A stretch of 64,000 nt of DNA from Doryteuthis pealeii (GCA_023376005.1 CM042148.1:67237524-67301523), one strand, 5' to 3'; numbered from the stretch's first letter, positions 24,421-36,263 are shown. Notes: a model not told the origin generated them from the letters alone. Numbers and translations are program-made.

Positions 24421-25440
24421 AAGGAAAAAATGTGATATTGTAAAAGGAGGTGGGGGGGTCATTTCTTAAATGAGGTAATCAAGCGAGTACCTGATACTAT
24501 TAGTATTTTTATAATTTAACCCTTGTAGTTCTTTTAGACAATAACAAAATAAATAGAATTGTTCTAATTATTATTCTTATAACTCCATTGCAATTTATTA
24601 GCTTTTCATATGCCACAATTGAAAATAAGAAATAAGAAATTTATTAATCAATAGTAGTACAAATTATTAAAAAAAAATATAAGTAAAAGAAAAACTTTAT
24701 TGGTTTAAACTACTATTGAAGGGAGGCCATGCCTAATAGCGTGATGCTAATCCCATGGACATGACCACCCTTGGACACTCACAGGAAACAATACATGAAA
24801 CACACAACGTAAACATATACATATATATCATGAGACAAATTAGCCGTGTGAGAATCTAAATGCAAATCTGTTGTTTATAAGAGGCAATAAAATGATTTTT
24901 CAAAAGTGTTTTAAGGACAAAATAATTAACTGAAACAAGCTTCATCTTTTCTTTATAAAAAAAATAACGACTGAACAGTATTCCAAGAATTAATTGCATT
25001 AAAACTAATCAAATTATGCCCAAAACTAACAGTGTTGATGAAGGAGCTGTCCATCTTGAATTCTGAAATCACTTGATATTGTTTAATGAGTTAAGTTAAT
25101 TGAAAAAAAAATGGCATGATGACATGAATTTAAGTAAAAAATTAAAATAATTTACCATAACTTATTTTAATGTATTATCTGGATATATAAGTAAATTATA
25201 TTATATCTACATCGTTGATAAATGTTATGCTTAAGTAATAGTTCATGTTGCATTAATTAAATTGAAATTGTCAATCAATAAAATATCTAAATTAAATTAT
25301 GTAAAATAGATATTGACATTTTAGAATATTTCACCTTTAGATTTTAGTTAGAAATGATAAATTTATTAATAAAGTATTTGAAAAGCTGTTGTCTTCCTTT
25401 TAATTGTCATTGTAAATAATTTTTTGTTCTTGTTATAGCA
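24421..25440. other. AT-rich DNA, nothing recognised
   Basis: Low-complexity AT-rich sequence with no element termini. Confidence 0.5.
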
Positions 25441-25454
25441 CACAACATATTAAA

Positions 25455-25650
25455 ATTTTGAGTGAAAAAAAAAAAAATTGATATTGCTCTGGAAAATCAA
25501 ACTGCTCCTCTTGAAAATAATATTGCTAAGGAGGAGGATGCTTCCTCTATAATTTCCAAATTTCTGCAAGATTTAATTGAGAAAGTCTATGAACCAGAAG
25601 TTGATAAACCAGACACTCATGATCGAGTTGATATGACTGATCAATTGTAA
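25455..25650 (+). pseudogene. acidic open frame of unknown origin
   Basis: A 62-codon frame after an A run reads IALENQTAPLENNIAKEEDA, then SSIISKFLQDLIEKVYEPEV and DRVDMTDQL before a stop. Codon use looks coding-like and the peptide is acidic. I recognise no domain. There is a plausible acceptor-like pyrimidine stretch upstream but no donor. It could be part of the unclassified relic that continues to 28.4 kb. Confidence 0.3.
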
Positions 25651-25703
25651 AAATTGATGGGAGCTCTTAGCTGCAATTTTGTTCACATTACACACCTAAT
25701 ACA

Positions 25704-25737
<34 letters not shown>

Positions 25738-26021
25738 CTTTCCAGTTGATAGCAACTTCAGACTTTGTTTTACAAGACACTGCCTTGCATCACTACAAAT
25801 GTACTGATGGTAATTTTAGAATTTTTGATGGTGTGTCCAGTGTTAACAAAGAAAGGGCTTAGTTACAATATTCCACTTCAATGAAAAACATTTAATTGAG
25901 GAATGAGCAGTAATTAAAGATATCAGTTCATTATGTATTAATAACAATACCTGACACATCATCAGTTATGCACTAAAATTGAGAACTTACAAAAAAAAAA
26001 AATGGTTATTTCCTAGTATAT

Positions 26022-26294
26022 TACAGGGTGGCCCAGAAAAAACAGAACCCAATTATTTATTTATTTTCTCATTAAACTAACCCTAAACCTCCCTAGTTGA
26101 GTAACATGATATTACAGGGTGACCCAGAAAAACAGAACCCACAAATTTTGTAATAAAACTGTTAATTTTAATTTTTTTGAAGTTTAAGTCCAAGGGGTTA
26201 GGGTTGGGGTTTAGGGTTAGTTTAATGGGAAAATAAATAATTTGGGTTCTGTTTTTTCTGGGTCACCCTGTAATATTATGTTACTCAACTAAGA
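26022..26294. mobile_element. fold-back element with TACAGGGTGACCC ends and telomere-like core
   Basis: The right unit, 26113-26272, has inverted ends TACAGGGTGACCCAGAAAAA...TTTTTTCTGGGTCACCCTGTA and a core rich in TTAGGG-like repeats (26195-26222). It is bracketed by a further inverted repeat TTGAGTAACAT.ATAT. A partial unit at 26022-26095 carries the same end and a CCCTAA core. It has no coding capacity and is probably a non-autonomous DNA element. Confidence 0.8.
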
Positions 26295-26476
26295 AATAAC
26301 AAAAACAAGTTATTAACAATTGAAAACTTTTGAAAGAAAAAAAAATCCTGAAACTTGTCAAAACTCTCTTTTTATAAATGTGTTGTTGTAAGCATTGCAA
26401 ATAATAACATTCCAAGACTCCATTCATTGGTTAAACTTTCTTTAGGAAAACAGGGAAGCATTTGAATACATTTTAG

Positions 26477-26654
26477 GGTTATTTCCTATAACTCCAACAT
26501 AAACAAAGGGGAACCACTCTTGACTGATAAATTATTTATTTATTGATCTACTAGGAAAAAAGAAGTTAGGGTTAGTTTAATGGGAAAATGAATAAATAAT
26601 TTATCAGTCAAGCGTGGTTCCCCTTTGTTTATGTTGGAGTTATAGGAAATAACC
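26477..26654. mobile_element. fold-back MITE with 8-bp target duplication, copy 1
   Basis: Long inverted arms start GGTTATTTCCTATAACTCCA and end with the complement GGAAATAACC. The element is flanked by perfect CATTTTAG duplications (26469-26476 and 26655-26662). An 8-bp duplication fits the hAT superfamily. The centre contains GTTAGGGTTAGTTTAATGGG. It is non-coding. Confidence 0.88.
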
Positions 26655-26689
26655 CATTTTAGACAAATGTACACGAGTCCTCAATAGGC

Positions 26690-27530
26690 TTGATGCAATG
26701 GTGAGGATAAAGATCTGGCATTTTTAGTTTTAAAGTTTGATAGGCCTTCATTATTTGGTATATTACATTGGGCTAAATGGTTCCCTAACACATAAGTTGC
26801 TTACCAGTTAAATAAGGAGTGTCCTGCCATCAAGAGCTCAGTGCACAAGTTTGTAACCGAATGCTTCACAGCCAACATTCACAAAGACTTCTCTTTCACC
26901 AAATAAAATTTCTCTTTCCATTAAATGTGATGAAACATGTAATGGAAAAATTAAATATAACCCGAGGATAAATAAGCCTGTTGTGTTATGTTACTAACTA
27001 ACATGAGTTTGGCAAAAATTCTAACTCTGTTGAAGATGCTGACTTGATCCAACAGTGTTTGGTTGCTGGAGTGATATCACTGACATAACCATATTCTTTT
27101 AAAATATAATCCTAATCTGGCCCTCTTGCTCAAAGGACTTATCTCTCTGGCATGGTTTCTCTATATAGTAAAATTTCTCAAGGTTTTATGGAGAAAAATG
27201 GACCCCCACTCCTCAGTTTTTGTACTGATGGTGATGGAATAAGAAAACAATCAATCAACAATTTGGTATCTCTTTTAGGATAACTAATTGCAATGACCAT
27301 TGGTGGATTTACTGGTGGATAAATTCAATGAAACATCACATTTTGATGTTAAACACTTGGTAAAAAGATGTTAGACCAACATTATTAAAGTCACAATGCA
27401 AATGGTTTTAAAAGCTACATATTTACTGACCTATTTCAACTTCCAAACACAGCTCTATTTTATATTGAGCACTCTACCAATAATACTGCCTTTGGTACGC
27501 CATTCTAGCAAAAGCTGAAACAGTGACCAT
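26690..27530 (+). pseudogene. decayed coding-like segment, unidentified
   Basis: The plus strand contains short readable stretches: SLSPNKISLSIKCDETCNGK near 26900, LSGMVSLYSKISQGFMEKNG with PPLLSFCTDGDG near 27140-27240, and HFDVKHLVKRC near 27340. Composition and segment order suggest one decayed transposase- or polymerase-type ORF. I cannot name the family; the DVKH.VKR string is reminiscent of some transposase cores but that is not evidence enough. Confidence 0.3.
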
Positions 27531-27544
27531 CTCACACTATAGTG

Positions 27545-27893
27545 CGTATGTATATATATATATATATATGTATGTATGTGTGTGTGTGTGTGTTGAAAGG
27601 ACAAATAAATAAAGGAAAGAAAATGTTGAATGGATAAAATAGATTTAATGAGTTACAAACACATGTTTCAGCCAGGAGTTTGTTCATGTACACATGTATT
27701 ATATTTATTATTATTTTGAATATAAGATAAAATAAAATAATAATGAATAGAATACATGGGTACATGAACAAACTCCTGGTCGAAAACATGTGTTAGTAAT
27801 TCATATTAAATCTATTTTATCCATTCAACATTTTCCTTCCTTTATTCATTTTTCCTTTCAATATATCATTGGATTCATTTCCATTTTCAACTT

Positions 27894-27939
<46 letters not shown>

Positions 27940-27940
27940 T
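27545..27940. repeat. palindromic element with microsatellite edges
   Basis: Arms 27592-27722 and 27745-27872 are inverted copies (TTGAAAGGACAAATAAATAA on the left, its near complement on the right; ACATGTTTCAGCCAGGAGTT against AACTCCTGGTCGAAAACATG in the middle). A (TA)n(TG)n array lies on the left edge (27549-27592). A (CA)n(TA)n array (27896-27939) lies on the right side after a 24-base gap. Confidence 0.85.
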
Positions 27941-28189
27941 CCAATGATGTGATGGTGATTGAAGTCTATATTGTAATTCTGAACCAATAATAACAATCAT
28001 CCTTTGAATTTTATCTGGAATCTCAGGATATACAACAGAAGACCAAATGTGGCAATAGTACTCAATGTAAGGGTTTTTGATTTTCTTTTCTGTTTGGCTT
28101 CTTAGGATACCTGATCATCCTTATCTTTCAATGGATTCCTTATGACCTATACATACTGCTTTACAAAAAAAAATACAACTTACAGAAAC

Positions 28190-28400
28190 AGGGTGGGTGT
28201 TAGTAGTAGTAGTAGTTTTGGGTCAATCTTATTGTTTGTTATCATTTAGTTGTTACTCCATTCTCATGGCAATGGTGATTTTACAAATTTGCAGTTGGAT
28301 TGCTTTTGGCACTATGACCAGGCTTTTTTGTCCCATGATGAAAGTGACTTATGTGACCATGAAGAAAAGATGATGCTTCAGAAGCTGTTGCTCTTATAGT
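28190..28400 (+). pseudogene. coding-like 3' fragment, unidentified
   Basis: A clean frame from 28262 reads SHGNGDFTNLQLDCFWHYDQ, then AFLSHDESDLCDHEEKMMLQ and ends KLLLL-stop at about 28399. The acidic tail and stop look like the end of a real ORF. It may be the terminus of the relic seen at 26.7-27.5 kb, separated by the palindrome. No family is recognised. Confidence 0.3.
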
Positions 28401-28629
28401 TATTATGTATTATTTGAATTATTACTAAATGTTTAATTTTATATCATAATAAAACAATTACATGAAAGAAAGTAATTCATTAACTTTAGAGTTAGTGTGT
28501 TCACAACCCCAAAATTGAGTGACATTGTGCGCAAATATATACAAGTCCAACCATCACTGTTCAGAAAGGATAATTTTAGTCAAGTTATCTCGCTAGTTAT
28601 ATTGTTTTTATTTGTATTATTGTCTCAAA

Positions 28630-28658
28630 CCTCCCAAAGGTGAAACACCTTTGGGAGG
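28630..28658. other. GC-rich perfect hairpin
   Basis: CCTCCCAAAGGTG (28630-28642) pairs perfectly with 28646-28658 around a 3-base loop, in AT-rich surroundings. Its function is unknown. Confidence 0.8.
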
Positions 28659-29117
28659 CAGTAATGGAGTGGTGTGTTGTTCTGTTACAAAGACAATAGA
28701 TTTAAAAGAATAATTTATAGTATCAATGCATGTTTTAGTCTCTCATGTTCTAAAAATAAATTGTTGCTAGAATACATTTTTAGTTTGGTTAAAAATTTCA
28801 GAGTAATGCAGTTTTCTTTATTATTTAGACTCCTCTTTTCTATCATTAACTTTCTAAACCTGCAGAGCTTGCAAAATATGTTTTTCATGTATAATTTAAT
28901 GTATTTCATTATTTCTTAACATACTTCTTCCTCATTAGTTTTAGGGAAGTATACAAAAGAGAAAAAAGTCCTAATTACATTTTTTTACACTGGCACTGAC
29001 TCCTAAGAATGAAAAAAGAAAATGTTACAACTGACTTCTAGTCTCAAATGTTTTAGATTACATTTTTCATTTTAAGGAATGATTAGTAAGCATTCTATCT
29101 TATTTTAAAGGTTCAAA

Positions 29118-29313
29118 GGTTATTTCCTATAAGTCTAACATAAACAAAGGGGAACCACTCTTGACTGATAAATTATTTATTTTCCCATTAAACTAACCCT
29201 AACCCTAACCCTAGCCCCGTCTTCTTTTTTCCTAGTAGATTAATAAATAAATAAATAATTTATCAGTCAAGAGGGGTTCTCCTTTGTTTATGTTAGACTT
29301 ATAGGAAATAACT
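29118..29313. mobile_element. fold-back MITE with 8-bp target duplication, copy 2
   Basis: Same family as 26477-26654: ends GGTTATTTCCTATAAGTC and its complement GGAAATAACT, flanked by perfect GGTTCAAA duplications (29110-29117 and 29314-29321). The core holds CCCTAACCCTAACCCTAG, three telomere-like units. Confidence 0.88.
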
Positions 29314-29321
29314 GGTTCAAA

Positions 29322-30160
29322 GTTGAGGCACTATTAATTGGAAACTGCTTTTAATCTTGATATTGACAGACCTCAGTTTAAACATGTGTACTATTAACTT
29401 TTATGGTTAACTTTCTATTTATCTACTTTTTTTAAAAAAAGTTTTCATAGTAATTTTATCCTTCATGAACATGTAACTGTGATATTTTCTAGTCTGTAAG
29501 TATAATAGTGTAGCCATTTATCTTTTGATGAAATCTTACCAACTGTCTTTTTAGAATATACATTAGCAATTGAGTCTGTTAGATATGCATATATTCTAGT
29601 CCATTCAGCCAGATATTTAATGCTCTACTGATTTCCCTGGTCATATTCAATCTACAAAACATATCAGTATTTGATAGTTTATAGATTATACTATCACCCA
29701 GAAGTATTGTCTGTCTGTTGAATGTAGTCATTGAAGCAGTGATATTTATCCTCCACTTTCTGTACTAAATGACTGCTTGATGTAAGAAATTTGTTGTATT
29801 ACAACCTAAATGGAAGTGTTACTTTTGATAATGATTGTCTGTCTCTTGTCACTCTGTCCAGCCTTTTCCATTGTAGATTCATAAATCTCTCCAATCAATG
29901 GCTTATTTATAATCAGAAGGTAAACCTATAGCAGGACATTAACTATATTGTAGCTGCTGCTGCTTTTGCAGCAGTTGATCTCTTCAAGTTCAGATGTAAA
30001 CTGCTAGGATTAACTAGTTACTGTAGTTGCTTCCAACCAATCATTCATTACTTCATGGATAAAATGTCAATTTGATTTGGTCAACTGACTGCTTAAATGG
30101 ATTTTCTTAATTTATTTAAGTTTAATTTATATTGAAATGTACAACAAACTCCAATATGTA
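29322..30160. other. spacer, nothing recognised
   Basis: No exon or element termini seen. Confidence 0.45.
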
Positions 30161-30164
30161 TTAT

Positions 30165-30310
30165 TTGAACTATTGTCCTCATCTTCATTGTTATCTGTAC
30201 AATGTTTCGGCTAATATGCCTCTGGCCTTCCTCAGGTATTTCTGGTTAGACTCAGGGAACTTCTTGAACTCGGGAACCTTGTTCGGAAAAAAATTCAGAG
30301 AAACTCTAAT
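30165..30310 (-). mobile_element. truncated family C SINE
   Basis: Only the tail half (AACTATTGTCCTCATCTTCA to the CTTGAACTCGGG block) is present. The tRNA-like head is lost where the next SINE starts. Confidence 0.75.
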
Positions 30311-30317
30311 ATATGTA

Positions 30318-30560
30318 AGTAAAGTAAGTAAAGTCGTCAGGGCGGCCTAATGTCGGTATGAGCCATACAGTGAGGGAGTCTATCCCCTTTTACTAACGCT
30401 AGACCAAGGAGATTGTTTTTTGTGGAGCACCACACCTACCATCAGTTCCTTACTTTACCGCACAGATCCCAGTGCTGCTCATACGCTGAGTTGGCGAGGG
30501 CCAGTATCGAACTAAGAACCTCATGGTTTCTAGCCGAACACTCTACCGACTGAGCTAATT
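30318..30560 (-). mobile_element. tRNA-derived SINE, family A
   Basis: A minus-strand copy with the head TTAGCTCAGTCGGTAGAGTG at its right end, inserted at or next to the truncated family C SINE. Confidence 0.85.
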
Positions 30561-31080
30561 TAAAAATTCATGTCCAAATGGTCTAACTTACTTCTGTATC
30601 AGATTATGAATTTGTATTTATTTCTTATTAACTAAATTATTTGGTATTTGTTTAGTGGCTTATTATATATAATCTGGTTGTAAAGTCAAATAGAAATGTT
30701 CTTAGTTATATTTTACTTAATTCTTATTTTTCATTAATTTTAACTGCCTTCAAAGTAATATTCTATTTTTCTAGTACATAATATTATAAATTATATGATT
30801 CATAGAAATGATTTGATAAGGTTTTATTCAAAAAATAAGAATCAAATAAAATATTTTTTTACAATTAATATTACATTTTCATTGGATATTAATCTTTTTT
30901 TATATCATTGGGAATCCTTAATGCGTTAAAGATTTTAAGGTACTTAATAGATTTGATGAATACAAAATTGTTTTCTGCATTCTCTAGACTAAAAATAGTT
31001 TCATAAACTTCCTTTATCAAAATTACCTTTTCACTAAGAGTTTATTCTTTATGAGCTCTATTGCTTGCTTGTTACCTTAT
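30561..31080. other. AT-rich spacer, nothing recognised
   Basis: No feature. Confidence 0.5.
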
Positions 31081-31097
31081 ATTGGTGACCCAAGGAA

Positions 31098-31383
31098 GCG
31101 TATGGTGTAATGGTTAAAGTCATAGGAAATGGACTCGTCGCCCCGAGTTGAAACCCTGGGCGTGGTAATTGCATTTCACTTAGCGCTAATACCCTTGGGA
31201 AAGGTATGAATTCTACTCTCCCTCCAGCTATGGGTAAATATTAGGGCAGACTGGGCTCTTTAACCTTGGTTAGGCAACCAGTCTAGGAGAAGGAAAACTC
31301 TGAATTCAAACCTGTTAAACTCCGCTTAATAAATTGACCTTGTGTCACATCCTGCTCGTGCGGAGGAGTTGGTAAATATATGT
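31098..31383 (+). mobile_element. tRNA-derived SINE, family B, with target duplication
   Basis: The head GCGTATGGTGTAATGG has a consensus A box, and CGAGTTGAAACCC is a weak B box. The body ends at the GTGTCACATCCTGCTCGTGC motif. Imperfect 17-bp direct repeats (ATTGGTGACCCAAGGAA at 31081-31097, ATTGATGACACAAGAAG at 31384-31400) flank it. Confidence 0.82.
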
Positions 31384-32347
31384 ATTGATGACACAAGAAG
31401 TTGCAATTAAAAGTAGCTAAAAGTTATTAATTTTTTTTACGAAAATAGTAATAAAAAATTATTAATGATAAAGAATATCATTGTTTATAAGTTTTTATTA
31501 GATAAATGAACTCTTAGTTAATTGAAAGAAAATGTTTTGGTATAATTTAAGAGGTAGATTGACAGTATATGCTAGTTTAAGGATAAAGTAATATAAATAA
31601 ACACCACTATATATTGTTGCTAAAGTCAGGCCTTTTAAGCATTTCTGTTTTATTTATTCTTCAGGATAGAATTCTCTAAAATATTTAACTTTGTACTTTA
31701 TATTTAGGTAGGTAGGTAGAAGTTATTTGATTAAAATTAGCATTTCTTTTATTATATAGCAGTTGCACAACATAATGGAAAACCTTGCTAATTAGCAGTA
31801 TTATTATTTAATATAGGGTTGGTCCTTCTTTAACACTAATAACTGCTTCAGTACATTGTTGGAAACTGGCTACAGGAATTTCAAACTATTCTTGAAGTTC
31901 CTTCAATGACACTGGCAAAGGGAAATGATTCTGCACTTGTTGCATTGTATATTACAGATGTTTGATAATGTTAGGCAATTGTGGGGATCAATTCATGTGT
32001 TCCACATCTCTGATTTATGTGCCAGTTTTTAACAATATAAAACACCACCATTAAGTAACAATGTTGAGCCATAAGGATGGACTTGGTCTCTTAAAATTGA
32101 TCCATACTTCTGAGGATTAGTTCTAACATTCAGTTCTACTATCGGATCAATAGAATCATTCTATATATGGCTGTGAGAGTTAGGTAATTGGGATTAAAAG
32201 TTTCTCCGGGCTATATCAAGGTGTAAACTCATCCTGTACCTGAAAAAAAAAGTGTGAGTGGTGATTCAACAGAGTAAATTATATTCCATTATCCAGTTCT
32301 AATAATCAATGCTCCATTATTTTGCACTTTCTGATATCTATATTGAA

Positions 32348-32581
32348 AAGGAGTCGTCGGCCCGAGTTCAATTCCTGGACGAAGCTGTTTGCATTTCACA
32401 TGGCGCTAATACCCTTGGGAAAGGTATGAATCCAATTCTCCCTCCAGCTATGGGTAAATAGCAGGGCAGACAGGGCTCTTAACCATGGCTAGGTAACCAG
32501 TCTAGGAGAAGGAAAACTCTGAATTCAAACCTGTTAAACTCCGCTTAAGAAATTTACCTTGTGTCACATCCTGCTCGTGCG

Positions 32582-32589
<8 letters not shown>
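32348..32589 (+). mobile_element. 5'-truncated family B SINE inside the Tc1 relic
   Basis: It lacks the A box and begins at GGAGTCGTCGGCCCGAGTTC. It ends with the same CATCCTGCTCGTGCGGAGG motif as the 31.1-kb copy, followed by a (TA)n run (32590-32630). ATATTGAA direct repeats at 32340-32347 and 32631-32638 mark the insertion. Confidence 0.82.

Positions 32590-32633
<44 letters not shown>
32590..32633. repeat. (TA)n microsatellite
   Basis: About 22 TA units at the 3' tail of the SINE, an expanded SINE tail. Confidence 0.95.
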
Positions 32634-32636
<3 letters not shown>

Positions 32637-33147
32637 AAGAGATAATTGGAGCTCTCCCATCATATCCAGTTACATGAAGTTCTTAATGAATTATTTTAAT
32701 CAACACACAGTTGGTAAAGTGTTGGTTAAGCTCTTCTGTCACTTTACTTGGTTTTAAGATTTTTTGCATATATTTTAATTTTCTGTGATTCTGGTCATTG
32801 TTCTAACTTTTGTCTAGTTATATTTATCAGAGCTGGTTTTTCTTTGGTTTGAATATGCCAATATTACTTTAGACACAGTTCCATTTGGAAACTCAAAATA
32901 TTCTGCAGCTTTTGTTACTGAGGCTCCATGTATCTATGCTTCAATAACTTAAAAAAAATCTGATAGGTCATTCATTGTTGTTGTATATCAATAAGAAATA
33001 TCTGAAAAATAAGATTTGAGTTAAATATCATCAGGTATGAAATGTCCAAAGTGCATATTAATAACATTTGTTGACCATTTGACGTCTTTATTTTTGTATA
33101 ATCTTTGACACAAATAAGGTTAATAACATGTGTTCCTATTAAAATAA

Positions 33148-33783
33148 CTAGCAAATATATGCACCCTCCGGGTGCAAGTATTTAAGTTTTATTATAATAT
33201 TATATTAAATTAGAAAGGCTGATGAAACTGAATAAGAATGCAGATAAAAAGATTTGGAACAGAGGGGGTATGATTGAAAAATAGAACAATTTTGAAACTA
33301 ACTCTTCCATCATTTTCCATTACTCCCGTCTTTCATTGGTAACTTTTCTTAATTTAACTATTTAGTTAAAACAGGAAGTAAAGAATAAAATTACAGATAT
33401 TTCTTCTTGTTAATAGATTTCTTTTAAGATTTATCCCCGAGATTTTTGCTCATATTCAATAAGATAAAACCAAACAATTAGAAATCAATAATACTAATCA
33501 TATATTTATTAAAATCAATTTTTTAAGATCAATATGCAAATTAGTCTTCCCATTCACACTGTAATCCGCTATTTTGTTGTATATAAAAATATAATTGGGT
33601 GTTATTAGTATGTTGATATGGTCAACAGTATTAATGATGTAAAAGAATTTTATTAATAATTGATGTTTAAATTAAAGTAAAATCATGGAGAATGTGATGT
33701 AAATAACAAACGGAACTGTGACTTGTATAGTAATACAGTTTCGGTTACAGGCAGAAAACCCTACAATCTCCATTATAATAAGA
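33148..33783 (-). mobile_element. non-autonomous Helitron, copy 1
   Basis: Read on the minus strand the element starts TCTTATTATAATGG and ends with a hairpin (GCACCC/GGGTGC) followed nine bases later by CTAG. Host A and T flank it, exactly the A-TC...CTAG-T arrangement of Helitrons, with no target duplication. A second copy of the same 620-640-bp sequence with the same termini is at 37382-38000. No Rep/helicase code is present. Confidence 0.85.
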
Positions 33784-33956
33784 TATAATGATTTACTTAT
33801 AGAAATATTCTATAACTTTTTTCCTAACTAAAAGTGAGAACTTGATATAGCTGATAGATAATTAGATATCAGATATGTTAAATGCCTGACATCTTTGTGT
33901 TGTTGATTAAGTAAGTGACAAGTTGAAGTTACATAGATAAGACTACATTCTTCTTG

Positions 33957-34212
33957 GGGCCAGGTTAACTCAGTATGTAGAGTGTACGGCTAGAAATCAC
34001 GAGGTTCCTAGTTTGATACCAGCCCTCGCCAACTCAGCATATGAGTAGCACAGGGATCTGCGTGGTAAAGTAAGGAGCTGATGGTAGGTGTGGCGCTTCA
34101 CCTCGGATGCAAAAACAATCTCCTTGGTCTAGCGCTAGTGAAAAGGGGATAGACTCCCTCGCTGATTGGCTGGTACCGACTTTAGGCCACCCCATCGACT
34201 TTACTTTTTTTA
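33957..34212 (+). mobile_element. tRNA-derived SINE, family A
   Basis: Plus-strand copy: head GTTAACTCAGTATGTAGAG, B box region GTTCCTAGTTTGATACC, body to GGCCACCCCATCGACTTTAC. Confidence 0.86.
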
Positions 34213-34214
34213 CT

Positions 34215-35590
34215 TTACATTCCTCTTGTAGTACAGGTGTTTTAACAAATTTCTGAGCTATCACCAAACGGAATCTCTTCCTGAATGTTCAGTTGATGGT
34301 ATGTGTTTCCCCAAGCATGCCATAATTAAGCTCTATTATCAGTCAATAGAAAATTACTCTTGTTGGCTCAGTACATCTTTTTCCAAGAGCAAATATTTCA
34401 ATGAGGTCTGTAAACATTCGTGCAAGTTTCATGGAATGAGGAGTGTTTATTGGATAAAATATTGTTAAACAAGACCTCCAGTCTATAGTTTTCTTTTAAC
34501 AATACTGAGAAATACTAATATGCCATTGTTCTTGAAGAAGTGATTTTTTTTTTTTTTTTTACTCCATTTTCTTTTGGCATGTCTCACAAGCAACCTGTCT
34601 TCATGAGCATTAATTTTTTTTTTTTTTTGGTCTCCAGTTCCCTGGCCTATCCTTTATATTGCCTGATGTCATGTGCTTTTTGTACCCAATGACTAATTAC
34701 TGTATGGATTATGTTGAGCTGTCTTCCAAGTTGTCTACAGACCAACCCAATACTATTCAGTCTAATAATCTGCCAACATTGTCAGTCACTAAGTCTTTGC
34801 TTCAGAATGACGTTTTGAGTTTAGAAAAAAATGCTTTGTCAAGACAGAATTGCATTATGAAATTTTTTCTTAAGACAGAATTAAACTGCAAATTTGTCAT
34901 GCATGGATATACTGTGCATTGGCAACTGTCATGACACATACACAAAATATGTTAGTGCATTTTCTTTTTGCCTTTCACTTGAGACATGATAACCATGCAA
35001 ACAGCATTGCATTTCATTGAAATTGTTTTGGAGGGTAGGGGTAGGGTTAATGAAATTATTTGATGATAAATTGAGTGGTGCTAAACTTTTGAGTGGGTGT
35101 ATAGTATTCTTTAAATTGAAAAAAGAATCTTGGATGATTTTTTAGTTGATATTTTTTATTTATGATCAGATCAATTTAAACTATAACTTAACTCTCAAGA
35201 ATTTAAAACAAAAATTTTTATTTTTATTATTTTTTCTTTTTTCTAAATCTATTTTTCAATAGTATCAGTGTTAAGGTACTTTGCTTCCAGAGGAAAATAG
35301 GGTATGTCATTGAATATAAACAATATTTTATTTTTAGTGTTGCAGTGCTTTTTGAGAGATCTATTGATTAGTACTGATATTTGTTCTGATACTTAATTCT
35401 TTTTCAAGTTGCTAAAGCTGGCAAAGCACGCTGATTTTGTTTCTTACAATTTTATTTTTAAATAGATGGAACCCAAATTTGAATTAAAATTGAAAAGCAA
35501 TATTTTTCAATTGCCTTTGTCTTAATCAATCTTTTGTTATTATAAATGGAAATTTAATCATCAAGTGTTAATTATTCTAAGTTTGGTAAG
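34215..35590. other. spacer, nothing recognised
   Basis: A 91-codon frame at 34659-34934 has no recognisable domain and AT-driven composition. T runs occur at about 34544-34560 and 34615-34628. No gene call is made. Confidence 0.45.
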
Positions 35591-35604
35591 TCTGGCTTAA
35601 TGTA

Positions 35605-35980
35605 CATTTCTAGGGTACCATTAAAGTATGTGGCCTACCATAAAAAAATTATAAGGTTATAATAATAACTGCTAACCCTAACCCTTACCCTATTTCAGAA
35701 TGTTATAATATTTTAGAATTAAATAGATCTCTGATTCATGTAAATTATGGATAATTCTTTTATAATTATTCTTAATTACTATATACAGCTTATGACTGAA
35801 TTGCATTTCTTGAAATTGAATATATGGGAAAAATAATGAGTTTCAGTAAATTGCTTACTACTTATATCTATAAATACACTCTTACTGGAATAGGTCACAT
35901 TAAAACCGGGTAGGCCAAATACTATAACAGAATCAAAAAGATAGGCCACATACTATAACAGCACCCATTTCTAGTATACA
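35605..35980. repeat. diverged inverted repeat with telomere-like core
   Basis: TAAAGTATGTGGCCTACCAT near 35621-35641 is echoed in reverse by ATAGGCCACATACTATAAC and GTAGGCCAAATACTATAAC near 35905-35962. The segment between holds CTAACCCTAACCC (35673-35685). It looks like an old fold-back element. Confidence 0.6.
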
Positions 35981-36263
35981 TAAAAATAATTAGAAATATT
36001 GTGCTGCAAGGGAATTGTTTAAATGGTTATTTGATTTTCTGTCACTTGTTTTTGAAGCTCAATTGACAAAGCAGTTGGTACAGTTAACCAGTTCAAACTC
36101 TTACAAGGCCATTGTAGCAGGGCACCCAGTGAGGATCAACATTTAAATGGATTTTAAGATTAGTTTACTAACTATTACTCTACAGCAAGTGTCCTTAATG
36201 TGTAGCATTGCCATTGTATGTTTTATATTTATGTGAAATATTTCAGCTGAATTAAGATTAAAC

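Larger units (their letters stand above)
31806..32995 (-). mobile_element. Tc1-like transposon relic split by a SINE
   Basis: On the minus strand the N-terminal part (32990-32640) reads a Tc1-type paired DNA-binding region, including KVTEELNQHFTNCVL, ELHVTGYDGRAPI and, earlier, a diverged SKAAEYFEFPNGTVSKV-like stretch. The C-terminal part (32335-31806) contains SPEKLLIPI and ends QCTEAVISVKEGPTLY, the usual Tc1 C terminus. The right end of the C-terminal part is close to TATAGGGTTGGTCC, a likely terminal repeat after a TA target. Many stops; dead. Confidence 0.75.

Noticed and set aside
34659..34934. 91-codon plus-strand frame as an exon
   Set aside because: No recognisable domain and no convincing splice signals; length is attainable by chance in this much sequence.
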